Source of the DNA: Rahnella aceris
Lineage (GTDB): Bacteria > Pseudomonadota > Gammaproteobacteria > Enterobacterales > Enterobacteriaceae
NCBI RefSeq assembly: GCF_011684115.1
Contig: NZ_JAADJV010000003.1
Coordinates: 248,001-312,000 of the forward strand
Direction: 5' to 3'
Length of the DNA stretch: 64,000 bases
Position 1 is the first letter of the stretch, and every line of letters begins with the position of its first letter. Below are positions 61,930-64,000 of this stretch, one piece after another. Position numbers and translations under genes: made by a program. The notes under the pieces were generated by a model. The model worked only from the letters and a program-made list of their open reading frames with translations, had not been told where the DNA came from and searched no databases.

Positions 61930-62058
61930 GCGTAAAAATCGCTCTTTTTGATCTTCATTTGATCTATAACCCGTATAAAGGTGTGTGATAGGTTTAATAC
62001 TTATCATCTATCTTTTGCTGCAGCGTGTAGCGAGTGGGTTTTTCCGGGACAGAACACA

Positions 62059-63504
62059 ATGAGCCACAGTAAACCGGATGCGTCAGAACATCCGCAGGGA
62101 GATTCCGCAGTTAATACCGGGATCTCCGTTATTGCTTTATTGGTTGCCGCTGCTTTCTTCATGGAGTTTATCGACGGTACGGTGATAGCCACCGCACTGC
62201 CGCAAATGGCGATTTCTTTCGGGGTATCTGCTGTTGATCTGAATGCCGGGATGAGCGCCTATATGCTCACGCTGGCGGTATTGATCCCTGCCAGCGGCTG
62301 GGCGGCGGAGCGTTTTGGTGCCCGCAACGTGTTCACGTTTGCGCTCGGCGTTTTCACGCTGGCCTCACTGTTTTGTGCAATGGCCTCCAGCGTCAGTGAA
62401 TTTATCATTCTGCGTATTATTCAGGGGATCGGCGGCGCGTTGATGGTGCCGGTCGGGCGTCTGACGGTGTTGAAAACGACGCCGAAGCCGCAGCTGATTA
62501 AAGCTATTGCCACCCTGACCTGGCCTGCGCTGGTCGCGCCAATCCTCGGGCCACCGCTCGGCGGGTTTATTACCCATTACGCCTCGTGGCACTGGATTTT
62601 CTATATCAATGTGCCGCTCGGGATTATCGCGATGATGCTGGCATGGCGTCTGTTTCCGCAGGAACCTTCCGCGGAGCCGAAGCATTTCGACAAACCGGGG
62701 TTTGTACTGACCGGTCTGGCGATGCTTTCGCTGGTGACCGGTCTGGAGCTGATCAGTCAGGACCACATTTTATGGACCGCCGCCATACTGTTGCTGGTGA
62801 CGGGAGTGGTGCTTTCGGTGCTGGCTATCCGGCATCTTTATCGCGACCCCGAACCGATGGTTCATCTCGGGGCGATAGTCATTCCGACGTTTCGTATCAG
62901 TATGGGGGGCGGTTCTCTGTTTCGCGTGACCATCAGCGCCGTGCCGTTCCTGCTGCCGCTGATGTTGCAGGTCGGATTTGGCATGGATCCCTTCCATGCC
63001 GGCTTGCTGGTGCTGGCGGTATTTGCCGGTAATCTGGCGATGAAACCGGCCACTACGCCGCTGATCCGTCGTTTCGGTTTTCGCCCGGTGCTGGTGGTTA
63101 ACGGTCTGCTGAGCGTTTTCTCGCTGTTGTTCTGCGCGTTTCTTACGCCTGACACGCCTGACTGGCTGGTGATGGTATTGCTGTTTCTCGGCGGCCTGAG
63201 CCGTTCGATGCAGTTCACCGGCATCAGCACGCTGGCGTTTTCCGACGTGCCTGCGAAACAAATGGCCGATGCCAATACCCTGTTTAGCACGGTATTGCAA
63301 CTGTCTGTCGGGCTTGGGATTACCGTCGGCGCGCTCGGTACCCGTCTTGGTGAACAACTGGTTGATGCGCTGGACTGGGCGTCTGTGCCCGGCATGAGTT
63401 TCAAAATCTCCTTCGTGGTTATTGCTGTGCTGACGTTGATCGGCTGGCTGGATATGTTGCGCCTGAAACCGGATGCCGGTTCCTCCGTTTCGGGCAAAAA
63501 GTGA
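62059..63504 (+). CDS. DHA2-family MFS transporter
   Basis: An inner-membrane drug:proton antiporter of the 14-helix DHA2 group, 481 residues from the ATG at 62059. The family motif F-I-D-G-T-V-I-A-T-A-L-P near residue 35 (D-x-T-x-x-N-V-A-L-P type) and the antiporter motif G-P-P-L-G-G near 155 are clear, and P-A-S-G-W-A-A-E-R-F-G-A-R near 77 is motif A. A longer frame starting at 61981 is not needed. Likely roles are efflux of toxic compounds or metabolites; substrate not deducible. It lies 50 bases before the DapA-type gene, without an evident terminator. Confidence 0.9.
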   Translation: MSHSKPDASEHPQGDSAVNTGISVIALLVAAAFFMEFIDGTVIATALPQMAISFGVSAVDLNAGMSAYMLTLAVLIPASGWAAERFGARNVFTFALGVFTLASLFCAMASSVSEFIILRIIQGIGGALMVPVGRLTVLKTTPKPQLIKAIATLTWPALVAPILGPPLGGFITHYASWHWIFYINVPLGIIAMMLAWRLFPQEPSAEPKHFDKPGFVLTGLAMLSLVTGLELISQDHILWTAAILLLVTGVVLSVLAIRHLYRDPEPMVHLGAIVIPTFRISMGGGSLFRVTISAVPFLLPLMLQVGFGMDPFHAGLLVLAVFAGNLAMKPATTPLIRRFGFRPVLVVNGLLSVFSLLFCAFLTPDTPDWLVMVLLFLGGLSRSMQFTGISTLAFSDVPAKQMADANTLFSTVLQLSVGLGITVGALGTRLGEQLVDALDWASVPGMSFKISFVVIAVLTLIGWLDMLRLKPDAGSSVSGKK

Positions 63505-63554
63505 ATCGCTGCTCTATGATGAGTCGTGTTAATTAACCCTTACGGGAGAACCCG

Positions 63555-64000
63555 ATGTTCACAGGATTAAGTGCTTTTCCTCTTACGCCGCTGACTGAAA
63601 AAGGTATTGATGAGAAATCTTTTGTCAGGCTGATGGAACGGCTGGTCAGTGCGGGTGTGGACTCCATTGGTGCGCTCGGCTCGACGGGCAGTTATGCCTA
63701 TCTGAAGCACAGTGAACGCGACCGCGTTGCGCGGCTGGCAGTAGAACACGCCAATGGTATTCCGGTGATGGTCAGTATCGGCTCGGTGCGGACTTCCGAT
63801 GTATTGCATCTTGCAGAAGATGCCCAGCGGGCAGGCGTCAGCGCCGTGTTGCTGGCACCGGTGTCGTATCAGAAACTGACGCAAGATGAAGTGTTTACGC
63901 TGTATGAAACCGTCAGCCGACATCTTTCCGTGCCGTTGTGTGTTTACGACAATCCGGCCACCACGCATTTCGATTTCACCGATGAGCTTTACGGACGTAT
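63555..64000 (+). CDS. DapA-family lyase/synthase, 5' part (cut by window end)
   Basis: The first 148 codons of a dihydrodipicolinate synthase/N-acetylneuraminate lyase (DapA superfamily) barrel protein; the rest lies beyond the window. The start has GGGAG seven bases before the ATG. The opening F-T-G-L-S-A-F-P-L-T-P-L and G-A-L-G-S-T-G-S-Y-A-Y-L near residue 37 (G-x-x-G-S-T/G-E motif region) and the D-N-P-A-T-T segment near 130 are typical. The usual E after the G-S-T-G is replaced by S here, so it is not clearly DapA itself; a keto-acid aldolase or lyase role is as likely. The catalytic lysine is beyond the window. Confidence 0.82.
   Translation, partial: MFTGLSAFPLTPLTEKGIDEKSFVRLMERLVSAGVDSIGALGSTGSYAYLKHSERDRVARLAVEHANGIPVMVSIGSVRTSDVLHLAEDAQRAGVSAVLLAPVSYQKLTQDEVFTLYETVSRHLSVPLCVYDNPATTHFDFTDELYGR

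Noticed and set aside
1..64000. Insertion sequences, CRISPR arrays, tRNA or rRNA genes, prophage
   Set aside because: No transposase frames, spaced repeats, clover-leaf sequences or phage structural genes were seen in the window. Only a 5' partial gene at the right end is cut.

Overview
The window reads as chromosome of a gamma-proteobacterium of the order Enterobacterales. Many products (malic enzyme, class I fumarase, DcuS/DcuR, OtsA/OtsB, TreF, MgtA, YebG, DigH, HcxA, IprA) resemble their Escherichia coli counterparts closely. The pectin genes togT-pelX-kdgM, the class A acid phosphatase and VirK/YbjX fit a plant- or soil-associated Yersiniaceae/Pectobacteriaceae-type genome such as Rahnella or a relative; that placement is inference. 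No rRNA, tRNA, CRISPR array, insertion sequence or prophage was seen.

Layout. 1-2000: two small genes (one a YoaK-like 32-residue membrane protein) and a DUF3750 lipoprotein-like/secreted protein. 2003-15395: a C4-dicarboxylate block with malic enzyme (maeA), an AEC carrier, class I fumarase, a DASS carrier, a three-domain flavin-linked NADH:fumarate reductase, its FMN transferase ApbE, and the DcuS/DcuR two-component system. A perfect CRP site and a perfect FNR site lie in its intergenic regions. Together these genes could import malate or fumarate and dismutate it without oxygen: the NADH made by malic enzyme is consumed by the fumarate reductase. 15635-18837: RcnB-like protein, a YghA-like dehydrogenase behind a sigma-S-like promoter, and an RpiR regulator. 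19181-22439 and 28150-30360: two TonB-dependent siderophore receptors, one overlapping a siderophore-binding protein gene, with Fur-like sites. 22703-28079: a peptide transporter, an arsRBC operon with its operator, and digH.

30581-38112: M24 peptidase, IprA-type regulator, LexA-controlled yebG, an acetyltransferase, and a nitrilase/NTF2/TauE group framed by two LysR regulators. 38103-41998: an otsB-otsA-treF operon that puts trehalose synthesis and breakdown in one transcription unit. 42180-47640: a Na/phosphate transporter with a SLOG-family partner, then mgtA with a PhoP-box-like leader and an unassigned 81-residue gene. 47986-52555: oligogalacturonide uptake and degradation (kdgM, pelX, togT) behind a CRP site and a KdgR-like operator. 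52942-54956: VirK/YbjX and a class A acid phosphatase. 55125-56442: an orphan type VI secretion cassette of Hcp, a Tlde1-type (DUF2778) peptidoglycan-attacking effector and a small membrane protein that is the likely immunity protein. 56494-64000: hcxA, an orphan sugar-binding protein paired with a seven-repeat LVIVD protein, an EamA exporter, a ComB-like phosphatase, a DHA2 multidrug transporter and the start of a DapA-family gene that runs off the window.

The most interesting items are the self-contained malate/fumarate dismutation block, the Hcp-Tlde1-immunity cassette, the SBP-LVIVD pair, the unusual start of digH, and two terminators with no gene in front of them that may mark small RNAs.
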